From NCBI GenBank assembly GCA_002395865.1, contig DGVE01000109.1, positions 1-16,661 of the forward strand: DNA of 16,661 nucleotides, given 5' to 3'. Source of the DNA: Lachnospiraceae bacterium UBA4292. Its GTDB lineage: Bacteria > Bacillota > Clostridia > Lachnospirales > Lachnospiraceae. The position numbers and the translations under genes are program-made. This document shows positions 6,449-13,971 of this stretch, one piece after another. A model generated the notes under the pieces. The model made no database searches. It was given only the letters and a program-made list of their open reading frames with translations, and was not told the origin of the DNA. The stretch's first letter is position 1; each line of letters begins with the position of its first letter.

Positions 6449-8554
6449 ATGCACATATTCAAGCTTCTATCCACTTCTGTTATTTCAATAATTCTTGTCA
6501 CAGGATGTGCTTCCCTCGATTCGAAGAAGACTCCACCCGTGACCTCTTTGCCCGGGACACAGACCCCCGCGATGAACGAAGCTTCGCAAGCCGCGCCTTC
6601 AGATACCATGTCGTCCGAAACCGAAGATGAGTCCCCCACGGCAGAGGAAGCGTCCGAAGAGACCCTGCCCGATAACGACTGGGTCTACAGCGGTTTTATC
6701 GCGGATAATGATCCGCTAAAGCTGCACGACCCTGAACTTCTGCCCGATTCACTCGAGGTTTTAAGGCAATATAACGAAAGCAGGGAGGAGATAAGCGCAA
6801 AGCTCGCCTCTATATCCGAAAAAAAGTCCCATCCCTGCATCAACATCACCACGCAGGACGGGGCCAGGATAAAGTCGAAATATGAATACGTCGCATCGGT
6901 CATCGACGTCTTTAACTGCAACGAGGAATACCGCCTCACGCAGCGCGCAGGTGTTAAGGTCCGCGGCAATTCCACCGCCGACCAGGGCGATGAAAAGCCC
7001 TACCGCATCAAATTCTACGAGGATCACAACCTCCTCGGACTGCATGACGGCAGAGAGTACAAGAGCTGGGTTCTTCTTCGCGCATACTGGAACATGGCGC
7101 CTGATTACACAGGCTTTTCACTTGCGAGATACATTTTCGGCGGCGAATACTACAGCTCCGATTTCACGTATGTTAACCTCTACATAAACGGAAGGTACCG
7201 CGGCCTCTATCTCCTGTGCGAACAGAACCAGGCCACGGACGGAAGCGTGGAACTTCGCGAGCCGAAACCAAAGGATACCGGTGTCCGCTTCGGCTATCTG
7301 GTCGAGATCGACAACTACCCCTCCGACGAGCACCCGTATTTCGATTTTGATCATCTGAATACCGAGATCACCGACATTTCCGGCAAATCGCGGGTAATGA
7401 AGAAGCGCGCCTACTCTGTCAAAAGCGATATTTACACCGAGGGACAGCTCGAATTTATCCGCAGATACATAAGCGGCTGCTTCGAGATACTCTACGAGGC
7501 CGCCGAGCATGACCGCGCTATGATGTTCGACGACGCACTGAATGTGATCGATGCCGCAGGAACATATTCCGAACCGCGTGATGCCGTTGAAGCCGTAATC
7601 GACACAAAGTCTCTTGCAAACATGCTCATACTCGAGGAGCTAGTCCACAACTATGATGTCGGCGAGGGAAGCTTCTACATGGCGGTCGATTTCACAGCAG
7701 ACAGCCTCTACCCTACCCTAACATTTACCGCGCCGTGGGACTTCAACTGGGCCTACGAGGGCAATGCCTCCGGCTCCTACTACGCCTGCACCTTCCAACC
7801 GCCCATCGGCAGCTCCGACCGCTCAAACCCGTGGTTCATCACCGCCATGAAGGCTGACTGGTTCGGCGCAATCGTGGAGGGCAGATGGGCCGAACTGCGC
7901 AGCGATGATGCGCTTTACGACATATTGGATTCGATAATGGCCGAGTGCCGCACCTTGGAGACCGACCTTCCGTCAAATGAAAGCTGGAAGATCGACTCCG
8001 CAGGCAATATCTGCGAGTTCGTACGCGGCAGGATAAGCTGGCTGGATGAGGAATGGGGAAGCAACACCGTTTGGAGCAGTTTTTTACAACATTCCGTACT
8101 TTCCGAGGTCCACTCTTCCGTCTTTCACCTCCACTCCCTCCGCCGCGAGCAGCTTCGCCTGAGCTCCTGCGCCGCCGAACGCGAATTCGCCGGCGAGCTC
8201 ACCCTTCGAGTTCACGACCCTGTAGCAGGGGATGTTCGCGGGATCCGGGTTTTTATGGAGGGCATTGCCTACGGCGCGTGCCATCTTCCGGTCGCCGGCC
8301 ATCTCAGCCACCTGAGCGTATGTGGCCACGCGGCCGTACGGGATTCGCTTTACCGCCTCATAGATACGCTTGGCTGGCGAGTCCGCGATCATGTCGTAGC
8401 TCTCGGCTATCATAAGACGGATGTCAGCATCGGGTATGGTTCCGTCGAGGACCACCGTTATCCAGTGCTTCTTGTTCTGGTGATATGCTGGAAGCACGCT
8501 GCCGTACATCTCTCTCCAGAAGAAAGCCTTATCGGGGTCGGTTTTCAGGTTTAA
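6449..8554 (+). CDS. CotH-kinase-domain lipoprotein with anomalous antisense tail
   Basis: The start MHIFKLLSTSVISIILVTGC is a lipoprotein signal with lipobox VTGC (Cys20). An acidic Ser/Thr/Glu-rich linker runs to about residue 75. A CotH-family domain (PF08757-like) spans about residues 125-537. Supporting motifs are RGNS (172-175) with the KPYRIKF lysine region (183-189), INGRYRGLYLLCEQ, HNYDVGEGSFYM (Asp403) and PWDFNWAYEG (Asp431), where the family places catalytic and metal-binding acidic residues. CotH proteins are atypical protein kinases of spore coats and related surface proteins; a surface kinase or binding role is inferred. Homology ends near WLDEEWG (about 8060). The remaining 164 or so codons to 8554 lie mostly antisense to the next gene and are probably not a native domain. 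The ribosome binding site (AAGGA) sits an unusual 13 nt from the ATG. Confidence 0.85.
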   Translation: MHIFKLLSTSVISIILVTGCASLDSKKTPPVTSLPGTQTPAMNEASQAAPSDTMSSETEDESPTAEEASEETLPDNDWVYSGFIADNDPLKLHDPELLPDSLEVLRQYNESREEISAKLASISEKKSHPCINITTQDGARIKSKYEYVASVIDVFNCNEEYRLTQRAGVKVRGNSTADQGDEKPYRIKFYEDHNLLGLHDGREYKSWVLLRAYWNMAPDYTGFSLARYIFGGEYYSSDFTYVNLYINGRYRGLYLLCEQNQATDGSVELREPKPKDTGVRFGYLVEIDNYPSDEHPYFDFDHLNTEITDISGKSRVMKKRAYSVKSDIYTEGQLEFIRRYISGCFEILYEAAEHDRAMMFDDALNVIDAAGTYSEPRDAVEAVIDTKSLANMLILEELVHNYDVGEGSFYMAVDFTADSLYPTLTFTAPWDFNWAYEGNASGSYYACTFQPPIGSSDRSNPWFITAMKADWFGAIVEGRWAELRSDDALYDILDSIMAECRTLETDLPSNESWKIDSAGNICEFVRGRISWLDEEWGSNTVWSSFLQHSVLSEVHSSVFHLHSLRREQLRLSSCAAEREFAGELTLRVHDPVAGDVRGIRVFMEGIAYGACHLPVAGHLSHLSVCGHAAVRDSLYRLIDTLGWRVRDHVVALGYHKTDVSIGYGSVEDHRYPVLLVLVICWKHAAVHLSPEESLIGVGFQV

Positions 8555-8707
8555 GTTGATATAACCATCCTTCTCGTATGTCCACAGAAAGGCCTTGCCA
8601 TTGCCCCTGTATCTTACCAGCTGCCAGTTCATATCATGAAACGGCGCGTCCCGATAGGTCTCCGGAAAAGAAAGGCCGTATTCCAGCGCCTCTTCTCTCG
8701 TGTTCAT
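8084..8707 (-). CDS. YjbR/MmcQ domain fused to an MGMT-type alkyltransferase domain
   Basis: The N-terminal half (about residues 1-108) matches the YjbR/MmcQ (DUF419) fold, with NLNLKTDPDKA and NKKHWITVVLDGTIPD as landmarks. The C-terminal half (about 111-207) is an O6-alkylguanine-DNA alkyltransferase-like domain: IPYGRVATYAQVA (122-134), RAVGNALHKNP with the likely Arg finger Arg144, and the active site PCYRVV with Cys161. The usual PCHR motif has Tyr in place of His. The cysteine is kept, so either alkyl transfer or an atypical lesion-binding role is possible. The start at 8707 has AGGAGG 6 nt upstream; an in-frame ATG at 8734 lies before the ribosome binding site and inside the esterase end. 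It sits 10 nt after the esterase stop, so it is probably co-transcribed. Its 3' end is overlapped antisense by the CotH reading frame. Confidence 0.88.
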   Translation of the reverse strand: MNTREEALEYGLSFPETYRDAPFHDMNWQLVRYRGNGKAFLWTYEKDGYINLNLKTDPDKAFFWREMYGSVLPAYHQNKKHWITVVLDGTIPDADIRLMIAESYDMIADSPAKRIYEAVKRIPYGRVATYAQVAEMAGDRKMARAVGNALHKNPDPANIPCYRVVNSKGELAGEFAFGGAGAQAKLLAAEGVEVKDGRVDLGKYGML

Positions 8708-8717
8708 CGCACACCTC

Positions 8718-9482
8718 CTACGACATCCAGTCAAGGACCTTCTTTATCTGGCTGTCCCAGAAGTCCCAGTCGTGTCCGGAACCGTCCTCGTCCCATGTCA
8801 CATCGGCCCCCTTCTTCTTCAGGTAGTCTCTGAAGGAGACATTGTCCGCGTACAGATCGTCCGCAGTTCCGCAGGACAGGTAAAATATCGGAGGCTTACG
8901 TCCCTCTTTAAGAAGCTTATCAAAAGCGACCACGGGGTTCAGATCGGTCTTTGCCGCCTCGTCGAAATCGTCAAAAAGCTTTCTCTCGAAGCGCACATCC
9001 GCCGTGTCATCGAAGATGTGTATGGCCGAGGAGAGCCCTATAACGCGGCTGAAGGTGTCGGAATATACTATGCCGTTTCTGAGCGCCCCGTAGCCACCCA
9101 TTGACAGGCCGCCTATGAATGTGTCCTCCCTCTTATCAGACAGCGGAAACATCCTTCTCGTCATCATCGGCAGCTCCTGCCCTATGAACCTGTCGTAATC
9201 ATCAAAAGGCATCTTTCCCCTTATATAGAACGAATTGTCCCCTGAGGGCATAACGACCGCCAGATCGCGTTCCTCGGCCCACCGCAGGATTCTGGTACCG
9301 CTCACCCAGTCGGTGTGGTTTCCCAACAGACCATGGAGAAGATAAAGTGTTTTAAACTTTCTTCCATCGTACGGAAGGGTCTCTCCTGTCTCGTAATCGA
9401 TCTTATCCACAGGCAGGATAACGTTCAAAGTTACCTCCCTGTATAAAGCTCCCGACAGATAATTTACCTGAATAAGTGCCAT
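8718..9482 (-). CDS. Putative esterase (tributyrin esterase/EstA-like alpha/beta hydrolase)
   Basis: This 254-residue cytosolic protein belongs to the PF00756 esterase family, which includes tributyrin and feruloyl esterases and S-formylglutathione hydrolase. The motif YLLHGLLGNHTDW (48-59) marks the oxyanion-loop region. GLSMGG places the nucleophile at Ser127, Asp208 or Asp209 in CGTADDLY is the likely acid, and His237 in SGHDWDFW the base. There is no signal peptide. The start at 9482 (MALIQVNY) has a GGGGGA element 7 nt upstream; the frame is open 20 codons further but without a better site. It follows the other hydrolase gene by 31 nt. Substrate is not readable; a short-chain acyl ester is the family expectation. 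Confidence 0.88.
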   Translation of the reverse strand: MALIQVNYLSGALYREVTLNVILPVDKIDYETGETLPYDGRKFKTLYLLHGLLGNHTDWVSGTRILRWAEERDLAVVMPSGDNSFYIRGKMPFDDYDRFIGQELPMMTRRMFPLSDKREDTFIGGLSMGGYGALRNGIVYSDTFSRVIGLSSAIHIFDDTADVRFERKLFDDFDEAAKTDLNPVVAFDKLLKEGRKPPIFYLSCGTADDLYADNVSFRDYLKKKGADVTWDEDGSGHDWDFWDSQIKKVLDWMS

Positions 9483-9513
9483 GACATATTCCCCCTTTAT
9501 GCCTTCTTTATCC

Positions 9514-10275
9514 TTACTCCATTCCCAGCTCGAACAGTTCAATGATACTGCTTATCGACTCGTCCATAAGGGACGGATCGCTGAAGCGGTGATCGGCCTT
9601 CTCCACAGGCAACAGCAGTATATCGTTTGCATCCGCGAATCTCTTCACCGTCTGCGCGTCCACTACCTCGTCCTTCATCCCCTGTATGATCATGATGGCG
9701 TCCGAGTACTCAGAGAAGTCTCCCACTAAAATATCATTTTCTTCAAGAGCCTTCAGAAGTTCCGCCGTTATCCTTATCTTTCTGTCAAATCCGGCCATTA
9801 CGGGCTTGCCCTTAGCGAGCAGCCTTTCGTCCTCCTCGGTCATCACGGTGCGGCGCATGATGTGCCCCATATCCACGGCAGGATTTCGAAGCGCAGTAAA
9901 TGCGAACGGATCGCCGTGCTCCAATATGTATTTCAGAAACAGATACCCTCCGAAGCTGGTGGCGTATCCGAAGAGCACTCCCCCGAAATGCGATCTTGCG
10001 TATTCTATCACAGTGTTCAGATACAGGTCACAGTCGGAAAGCGTCAGATTCTTCAGCGCATCCTCCCCGTGGCAGGGCCAGTCGAACACTATCACCGCCG
10101 CGTCCGAGTGCTTGGAGATGAATTTCTCCGCGAATCTGTGCGCCGCACGGTTCTCCTTATGTCCCGCGAAGCCGTGTCCGTATATGACCACGCGCGCAGT
10201 CTGAGCGCTTCCGGCATATATTCGGCATCTTATGCTTCGCCCGTTTTCATTTATACTGAATGCTCTGTCCGTCAT
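9514..10275 (-). CDS. Alpha/beta hydrolase (Ser-Asp-His)
   Basis: This 253-residue protein has an intact alpha/beta-hydrolase triad. YGHGFAGHKEN (32-42) marks the oxyanion loop, ATSFGG (105-110) places nucleophile Ser107 in an A-x-S-x-G elbow rather than G-x-S-x-G, Asp202 lies in QGMKDEVV and His229 in ADHRF. It resembles the serine aminopeptidase S33/acylglycerol-lipase-like group of small cytosolic hydrolases; the substrate is unknown. It is not closely similar to the next gene's esterase, so this is not a simple tandem duplication. The start at 10275 overlaps the upstream DUF3021 stop in ATGA with GGAGG 9 nt upstream, indicating coupled translation. An ATG six codons earlier is less well placed. 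Confidence 0.85.
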   Translation of the reverse strand: MTDRAFSINENGRSIRCRIYAGSAQTARVVIYGHGFAGHKENRAAHRFAEKFISKHSDAAVIVFDWPCHGEDALKNLTLSDCDLYLNTVIEYARSHFGGVLFGYATSFGGYLFLKYILEHGDPFAFTALRNPAVDMGHIMRRTVMTEEDERLLAKGKPVMAGFDRKIRITAELLKALEENDILVGDFSEYSDAIMIIQGMKDEVVDAQTVKRFADANDILLLPVEKADHRFSDPSLMDESISSIIELFELGME

Positions 10276-10736
10276 ACAGCCATTCCTCCGCACCGTTCAT
10301 TGATAAGCAGGATATCCTGTTTCAGTCTTCTGTACTGCATTCTGATAATTATAATATGCGTCAGCCCGTATCCGCACAGAGTAAACACAAGTCCCAGCGG
10401 ATACTTGTGAAGCTGCCACAGTATTACCGTTATGGCCGTGCAGGCAGCACCCGTCACCGCGAAATATATCAGGCTCTGCAGCACGAAGCCCAGCCTCTCC
10501 ATATCGTATACAAATGTCGCAGCCGAAAAAATAAACCCTATCAACCCGTACAGCAGTACATTTACATAGGCCGCCAGAGCGGGTGTCGGAAACAGTGCGA
10601 CATAGTCGGGCGACATGGATATGAAGCCCTCTCGAACGAAGCCGTTTACGACGGCGTCGATGAGCATATTTACTGTGAGTCCCGCAAATGCGGATATCGC
10701 GAAGCTGATAAAGCCATTTCTAATTTTCTCCTTCAT
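10272..10736 (-). CDS. DUF3021 family membrane protein
   Basis: A 154-residue protein with four predicted TM helices (about residues 9-31, 55-77, 83-106 and 113-133) and short charged ends. Its size, topology and position immediately after a LytTR regulator match the DUF3021 family, whose members are commonly paired with small LytTR proteins and are thought to control them at the membrane (inference for this pair). It starts directly after the LytTR stop codon, with no gap, and its own stop overlaps the following hydrolase start, so expression of the three genes should be tightly linked. Confidence 0.8.
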   Translation of the reverse strand: MKEKIRNGFISFAISAFAGLTVNMLIDAVVNGFVREGFISMSPDYVALFPTPALAAYVNVLLYGLIGFIFSAATFVYDMERLGFVLQSLIYFAVTGAACTAITVILWQLHKYPLGLVFTLCGYGLTHIIIIRMQYRRLKQDILLINERCGGMAV

Positions 10737-11195
10737 CTACCGCTCCTTTCTGCGCGACAAAAGCATTTCCTTGATCTTCGCCACATTTCTGCGAGATACA
10801 AATGTCTCGTAGCCGTTCTTCATAGTTATGCGTATGGTTCCTGTGATGCTTAAGTCCATACTCTTTATCATGCCTATGCTCACGATCTCCGACTTCGATA
10901 TCCTCACGAAACGGCTCGCGGGCAGCTCCGCCTCCAGCTCATAGAGCTTCATAGGCACCGTGTATCTTTCGTCCTTCGTACCCGCGATGACCTTTTGTCC
11001 CGAAGCCGCGAAATACACGACCTCCGCAGGACGCAGAATACGGCGGTCACCCCTTTCATCGGTGGCCGCCAATGTCCTGTCATATGTGTCGCTAAGCTCG
11101 GAAATAATGCTTCTGACCTCATCCGACAGCTTATCGCTGCACACATGCAGCTCTATCTCCCTGTACTCTTTGCTTATGCAAGCCTTTATATCCAT
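10737..11195 (-). CDS. LytTR-type DNA-binding regulator
   Basis: A 152-residue regulator with a short N-terminal region (about 1-52) and a LytTR DNA-binding domain (about 55-147). The LytTR hallmarks are EVVYFAASGQK, the RFVRISKSEIVSIGMIKSM segment and the C-terminal FVSRRNVAKIKEML. There is no receiver domain, so it is of the stand-alone type that pairs with DUF3021 membrane proteins rather than a response regulator. The start at 11195 (MDIKACISKE) has AGGA 6 nt upstream. An in-frame ATG at 11276 would lie upstream of the predicted promoter and is unlikely. The gene is the first of a five-gene minus-strand run. Confidence 0.88.
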   Translation of the reverse strand: MDIKACISKEYREIELHVCSDKLSDEVRSIISELSDTYDRTLAATDERGDRRILRPAEVVYFAASGQKVIAGTKDERYTVPMKLYELEAELPASRFVRISKSEIVSIGMIKSMDLSITGTIRITMKNGYETFVSRRNVAKIKEMLLSRRKER

Positions 11196-11244
11196 CTTCC
11201 GTCCTGCGGCCTCCCGGGCATAGTTTGTTACCCCTGTCCGCATC

Positions 11245-11273
11245 AGTATAATATACAAAGACCCACAATTCAA
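11245..11273 (-). promoter_or_regulatory. Predicted promoter of the LytTR-DUF3021-hydrolase run
   Basis: On the minus strand TTGAAT (11273-11268) is separated by 17 nt from TATACT (11250-11245), 4/6 and 5/6 matches to the -35 and -10 consensus. It lies in the 87-nt gap between the ABC permease stop and the LytTR start, so the regulator group can be transcribed separately from the ABC genes. No convincing LytTR direct repeat was found by eye. Confidence 0.55.
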
Positions 11274-11282
11274 CATAAATTT

Positions 11283-12053
11283 CTACGCCGCATCTGCCCT
11301 CATCCTTTTTGTGAAAGCCCACACTGCCAGCGCCGTAAGGGCAAGAGCCGACGCCGTTACTATGATGAGGGGCACGGCAAAGCCGCCATAAGTAAAATCC
11401 ATATGTATCGCGCTTCTGGCGGTCTTCGTGGCGTAGTAGAAGGGCGTGCACCTGCTTATGTCAAGCATCACTCCGCCTGTTTTATCCACATCGAACCATA
11501 TACCGCCGATGAATGAGCCTAGGGAGATGATTATCGAGCAAATGCCGGGAGCCGCCTTCTCGTTGAACAGCGTTCCGATCAAAAAGCCGGTAGCCGTGAA
11601 CATAAGCGCCGACGGTAGCACCGATACAGCCGCTATAAGCAGTCCCTCAGGCTTTAGCTCCGTGTCCGATACAAAAGCTACGATAACTGCCGCTGTAAAT
11701 GAGATCAGGACCTGAACCAGCGCCACGGCGAGCATCGGGAGGATGTAGCCAAGCGCAAAATCCCTGCCCTTCATGGGCGATGCGTAGAGTCTGACAAGAA
11801 ACGATCCGCTGCGGTCCTTAGCCACATTTATGGCGGTAAAAAGCATCACAAAGGTCTGCCCGAATATCGCGATACCGCCCGCCAGGTTATCGATGCGAAA
11901 GATCGTCATCCCTGCCTCCTTCGGGATGCTCGCATTTACCACGGACATGATGACGAGCATCACTATCGGAAAAGCAATGCAGAATATATAGCTGAGCGCA
12001 TCTCTTGACATCTCCATCAGATTTCTTTTTGTAAATACAAGTGTCCTGTTCAT
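11283..12053 (-). CDS. ABC-2 type transporter permease
   Basis: A 256-residue integral membrane protein with six predicted TM segments (about residues 21-41, 58-77, 99-129, 136-160, 170-187 and 225-247), the layout of ABC-2 family exporter permeases. VRLYASPMKGRDFALGY, the short amphipathic stretch after TM2, is a typical coupling region of this family. It starts 5 nt after the stop of its ATPase partner, with GGAGG about 10 nt upstream. Drug, peptide or lipid export is the family-level expectation; no substrate can be assigned. ABC-2 pairs are common neighbours of LytTR/DUF3021 genes. Confidence 0.87.
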   Translation of the reverse strand: MNRTLVFTKRNLMEMSRDALSYIFCIAFPIVMLVIMSVVNASIPKEAGMTIFRIDNLAGGIAIFGQTFVMLFTAINVAKDRSGSFLVRLYASPMKGRDFALGYILPMLAVALVQVLISFTAAVIVAFVSDTELKPEGLLIAAVSVLPSALMFTATGFLIGTLFNEKAAPGICSIIISLGSFIGGIWFDVDKTGGVMLDISRCTPFYYATKTARSAIHMDFTYGGFAVPLIIVTASALALTALAVWAFTKRMRADAA

Positions 12054-12058
12054 GCTGC

Positions 12059-12775
12059 TTATCCCTCCGCGAGGCTCACAAAGGCCTCCTCAAGTCCCTT
12101 CCTGCCTGTCAGCTGCTCAAGCTGCGCGAGCGTTCCTTCCGCCCTTATCCTGCCGTCGATCATCACATAAATATAGTCGGCCAGAGCCTCAGCCTCCTCC
12201 ATATAGTGGGTCGTGAGGACGATCGTCCTGTCCTTCTTAAGCTTCTCTATCTCCCTCCACAGCTCACGCCTCGCCAGCACGTCAAGTCCCAGAGTCGGCT
12301 CGTCAAGGAAGAGCACCTTCGCCTCACCGATCACCGCCATCGCGATCGACAGCCTTCTCTGCCAGCCTCCCGATAAAAGCTTCGCCTTCTTTTTTCTGCA
12401 ATCACCCAGTCCGAAGCCCTTTATCGTCTCCTCGACTGCGTCATTTACCGCTTGCTTCTCCAGATACAGCTGCGCCATGAACCTTAAGTTCTCCTCCACC
12501 GTCAGGTTCTCCGCCACCGCGGTATCCTGCGTGGAAATGCCTGTGAGCCGCTTCACCTTATCCGCATCCTTAACGACATCATATCCCATTATCTGCGCGC
12601 TGCCCCCTGACGGCTTCGAAAGGCATGTGAGCATCCTGATCGTGGTAGTTTTGCCGGCGCCGTTTACTCCGAGCAGTGCCACCAGCTTCCCCTCCTCAAC
12701 CGCGATATTCAGCCCGTCCACTGCAGTCTTGTCCTTAAATCTCTTTGTTAGTCCCTGTGTGATTATTGCGTTCAT
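12059..12775 (-). CDS. ABC transporter ATP-binding protein
   Basis: A 238-residue ABC ATPase with all expected motifs: Walker A GVNGAGKT (36-43), Q-loop Gln83 in STQDTAV, signature LSGGW (134-138), Walker B VLFLDEP (154-160), a D-loop around GLD, and His190 in TTHYMEEAE. It resembles the CcmA/DrrA-like ATPases that energise ABC-2 exporters. At 238 residues it is shorter than typical DrrA-type proteins (about 300), lacking most of the C-terminal regulatory extension. The start at 12775 (MNAIITQGL) has AGGAGG 8 nt upstream; 22 further open codons upstream lack a ribosome binding site. The permease follows after 5 nt. Confidence 0.93.
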   Translation of the reverse strand: MNAIITQGLTKRFKDKTAVDGLNIAVEEGKLVALLGVNGAGKTTTIRMLTCLSKPSGGSAQIMGYDVVKDADKVKRLTGISTQDTAVAENLTVEENLRFMAQLYLEKQAVNDAVEETIKGFGLGDCRKKKAKLLSGGWQRRLSIAMAVIGEAKVLFLDEPTLGLDVLARRELWREIEKLKKDRTIVLTTHYMEEAEALADYIYVMIDGRIRAEGTLAQLEQLTGRKGLEEAFVSLAEG

Positions 12776-12931
12776 AGATTTGTCCTCCTGACGGTGCCAC
12801 ACTATCACACCTGCTTCGAAAGGTAAATATTTATGACACAAGCGGTCATTTTACGCATATGAATGGTAGAAATGCCTCTCTTCGTTCTATATTTCTCTGA
12901 ATGAACAGCCGCATGCGTCCGGCCGGCGGAC

Positions 12932-12960
12932 AAAAAAGACCGGAGCGCCCGCCCCGGTCT
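12932..12960 (-). terminator. Intrinsic terminator of the metallophosphoesterase gene
   Basis: On the minus strand AGACCGG (12960-12954) pairs with CCGGTCT (12943-12937) around a 10-nt GC-rich loop and is followed by a run of six Ts (12937-12932). It lies 15 nt past the stop codon of the 12976-13818 gene, in the right orientation for a Rho-independent terminator, and separates that gene from the ABC genes downstream. Confidence 0.85.
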
Positions 12961-12975
12961 CACATATAAAAATAC

Positions 12976-13818
12976 CTATTTCACTTCAACTATCAGAAGC
13001 TCCGGATGGTTAAAGAACCTCGGCAGCGGAGTGCTCTCACGCGCCAGACCGCGGCTGACTATCATTATACTTCCGTTCTTCAGATCGTATCTGCCATTTA
13101 CATACTCGGGAAACAATCCCTGATTCGGTGCTAATATGCCCCTATTCACGAACGGTATCAGGAACTGCCCCGCGTGAGCGTGGCCGCAAAGCACCAGATC
13201 GAAACCATACTGTTCGTAATACTCAACCCTCTCGGGTCTGTGGCTGATTAGTATCCTTACATGTCCCACGGATGTCGCCTCCCAAGCCGCATCCAGCTGC
13301 TTCTTCCATTCTCCGTCGGTCCCGCCGTCGGGATCATCCACGCCGCATATGTCTAATATCCTGCCATTTACAGTGATCGTCTCGCAGTCCCCCGCCAGCA
13401 CATGTATCCCCAGCTCCTGCAGATATGCCTTCATCTCTCCCGCACGGCCACTCCAGTACTCGTGATTGCCCGTCACATAATAGCACGGATAATGCATCGA
13501 AAGCCACAGAGCCAGCTTCTTGGCATTGTCATCCGGCTGCACATCGTCGAAGAAGTCTCCGCCAAGTACCACAATATCAGGCTCCGCCTTTCGTATCATA
13601 TCCTCCAAGTCTCTTTCATTCTCCCCGTAGCTGCATGAGTGAAGGTCGGTCACAAGAGCTATTCGCACCACCTCAGCCCCTTCTTTTCCCAGCTCGACCG
13701 TGATAGTCTCCGTGAAGGGATACCACGACCACAGGGAGGCGATGAGGAGAAGCACGAGAATGGTCACGATCATTTTGATCTTTTTCTTTCTTTTCGGTTT
13801 ACCTGTTTCTTTTGCCAT
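12976..13818 (-). CDS. Membrane-anchored metallophosphoesterase (YkuE/YaeI-like)
   Basis: A 280-residue protein with a Lys/Arg-rich start (KPKRKKKIK), one TM helix (about residues 15-33) and a calcineurin-like phosphoesterase domain. The metal ligands are all visible: Asp58 and His60 in VTDLHS, Asp88 in GGDFFDD, Asn118/His119 in GNHEYW, His193 in SHRPE, and His213/His215 in CGHAHAGQ. The positive-inside rule places the catalytic domain outside the membrane. YkuE-type enzymes act on membrane lipid or glycerophospholipid substrates in some bacteria; the substrate here is unknown. The start at 13818 (MAKETGKPK) has AAGGA 8-9 nt upstream; upstream in-frame ATGs overlap the promoter. It is a single-gene unit with its own promoter and terminator. 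Confidence 0.92.
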   Translation of the reverse strand: MAKETGKPKRKKKIKMIVTILVLLLIASLWSWYPFTETITVELGKEGAEVVRIALVTDLHSCSYGENERDLEDMIRKAEPDIVVLGGDFFDDVQPDDNAKKLALWLSMHYPCYYVTGNHEYWSGRAGEMKAYLQELGIHVLAGDCETITVNGRILDICGVDDPDGGTDGEWKKQLDAAWEATSVGHVRILISHRPERVEYYEQYGFDLVLCGHAHAGQFLIPFVNRGILAPNQGLFPEYVNGRYDLKNGSIMIVSRGLARESTPLPRFFNHPELLIVEVK

Positions 13819-13874
13819 GATCTCTTTCCTTATACTAAATTGCAAACTCATCCGAGTAAAACTTATTATTCGAT

Positions 13875-13903
13875 ATATTACCACCAAAAAGTGTTCCGGT
13901 CAA
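13875..13903 (-). promoter_or_regulatory. Predicted promoter of the 12976-13818 phosphoesterase
   Basis: On the minus strand TTGACC (13903-13898), a 5/6 match, is separated by 17 nt from TAATAT (13880-13875), a 4/6 match. The start point would be near 13868, about 50 nt before the ATG. The position inside the 3' part of the neighbouring open frame argues that this part of that frame is not coding. Confidence 0.55.
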
Positions 13904-13943
13904 TGGACAATAATTCACGGTCAAAAGCTGATTGCAGCAAAGC

Positions 13944-13971
13944 GCCCCCGGGGTCTTTGCTCCCCGGAGGC
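13944..13971 (-). other. GC-rich hairpin, possible relic terminator
   Basis: The arms 13944-13953 and 13962-13971 form a 10-bp stem with an 8-nt loop. One pair is G-U in minus-strand RNA but a C-A mismatch in plus-strand RNA, pointing to function in a minus-strand transcript. The following bases (GCGCUUUGCUG) lack a proper U-tract. It may be the old terminator of the gene whose remnant lies just upstream. Confidence 0.35.
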
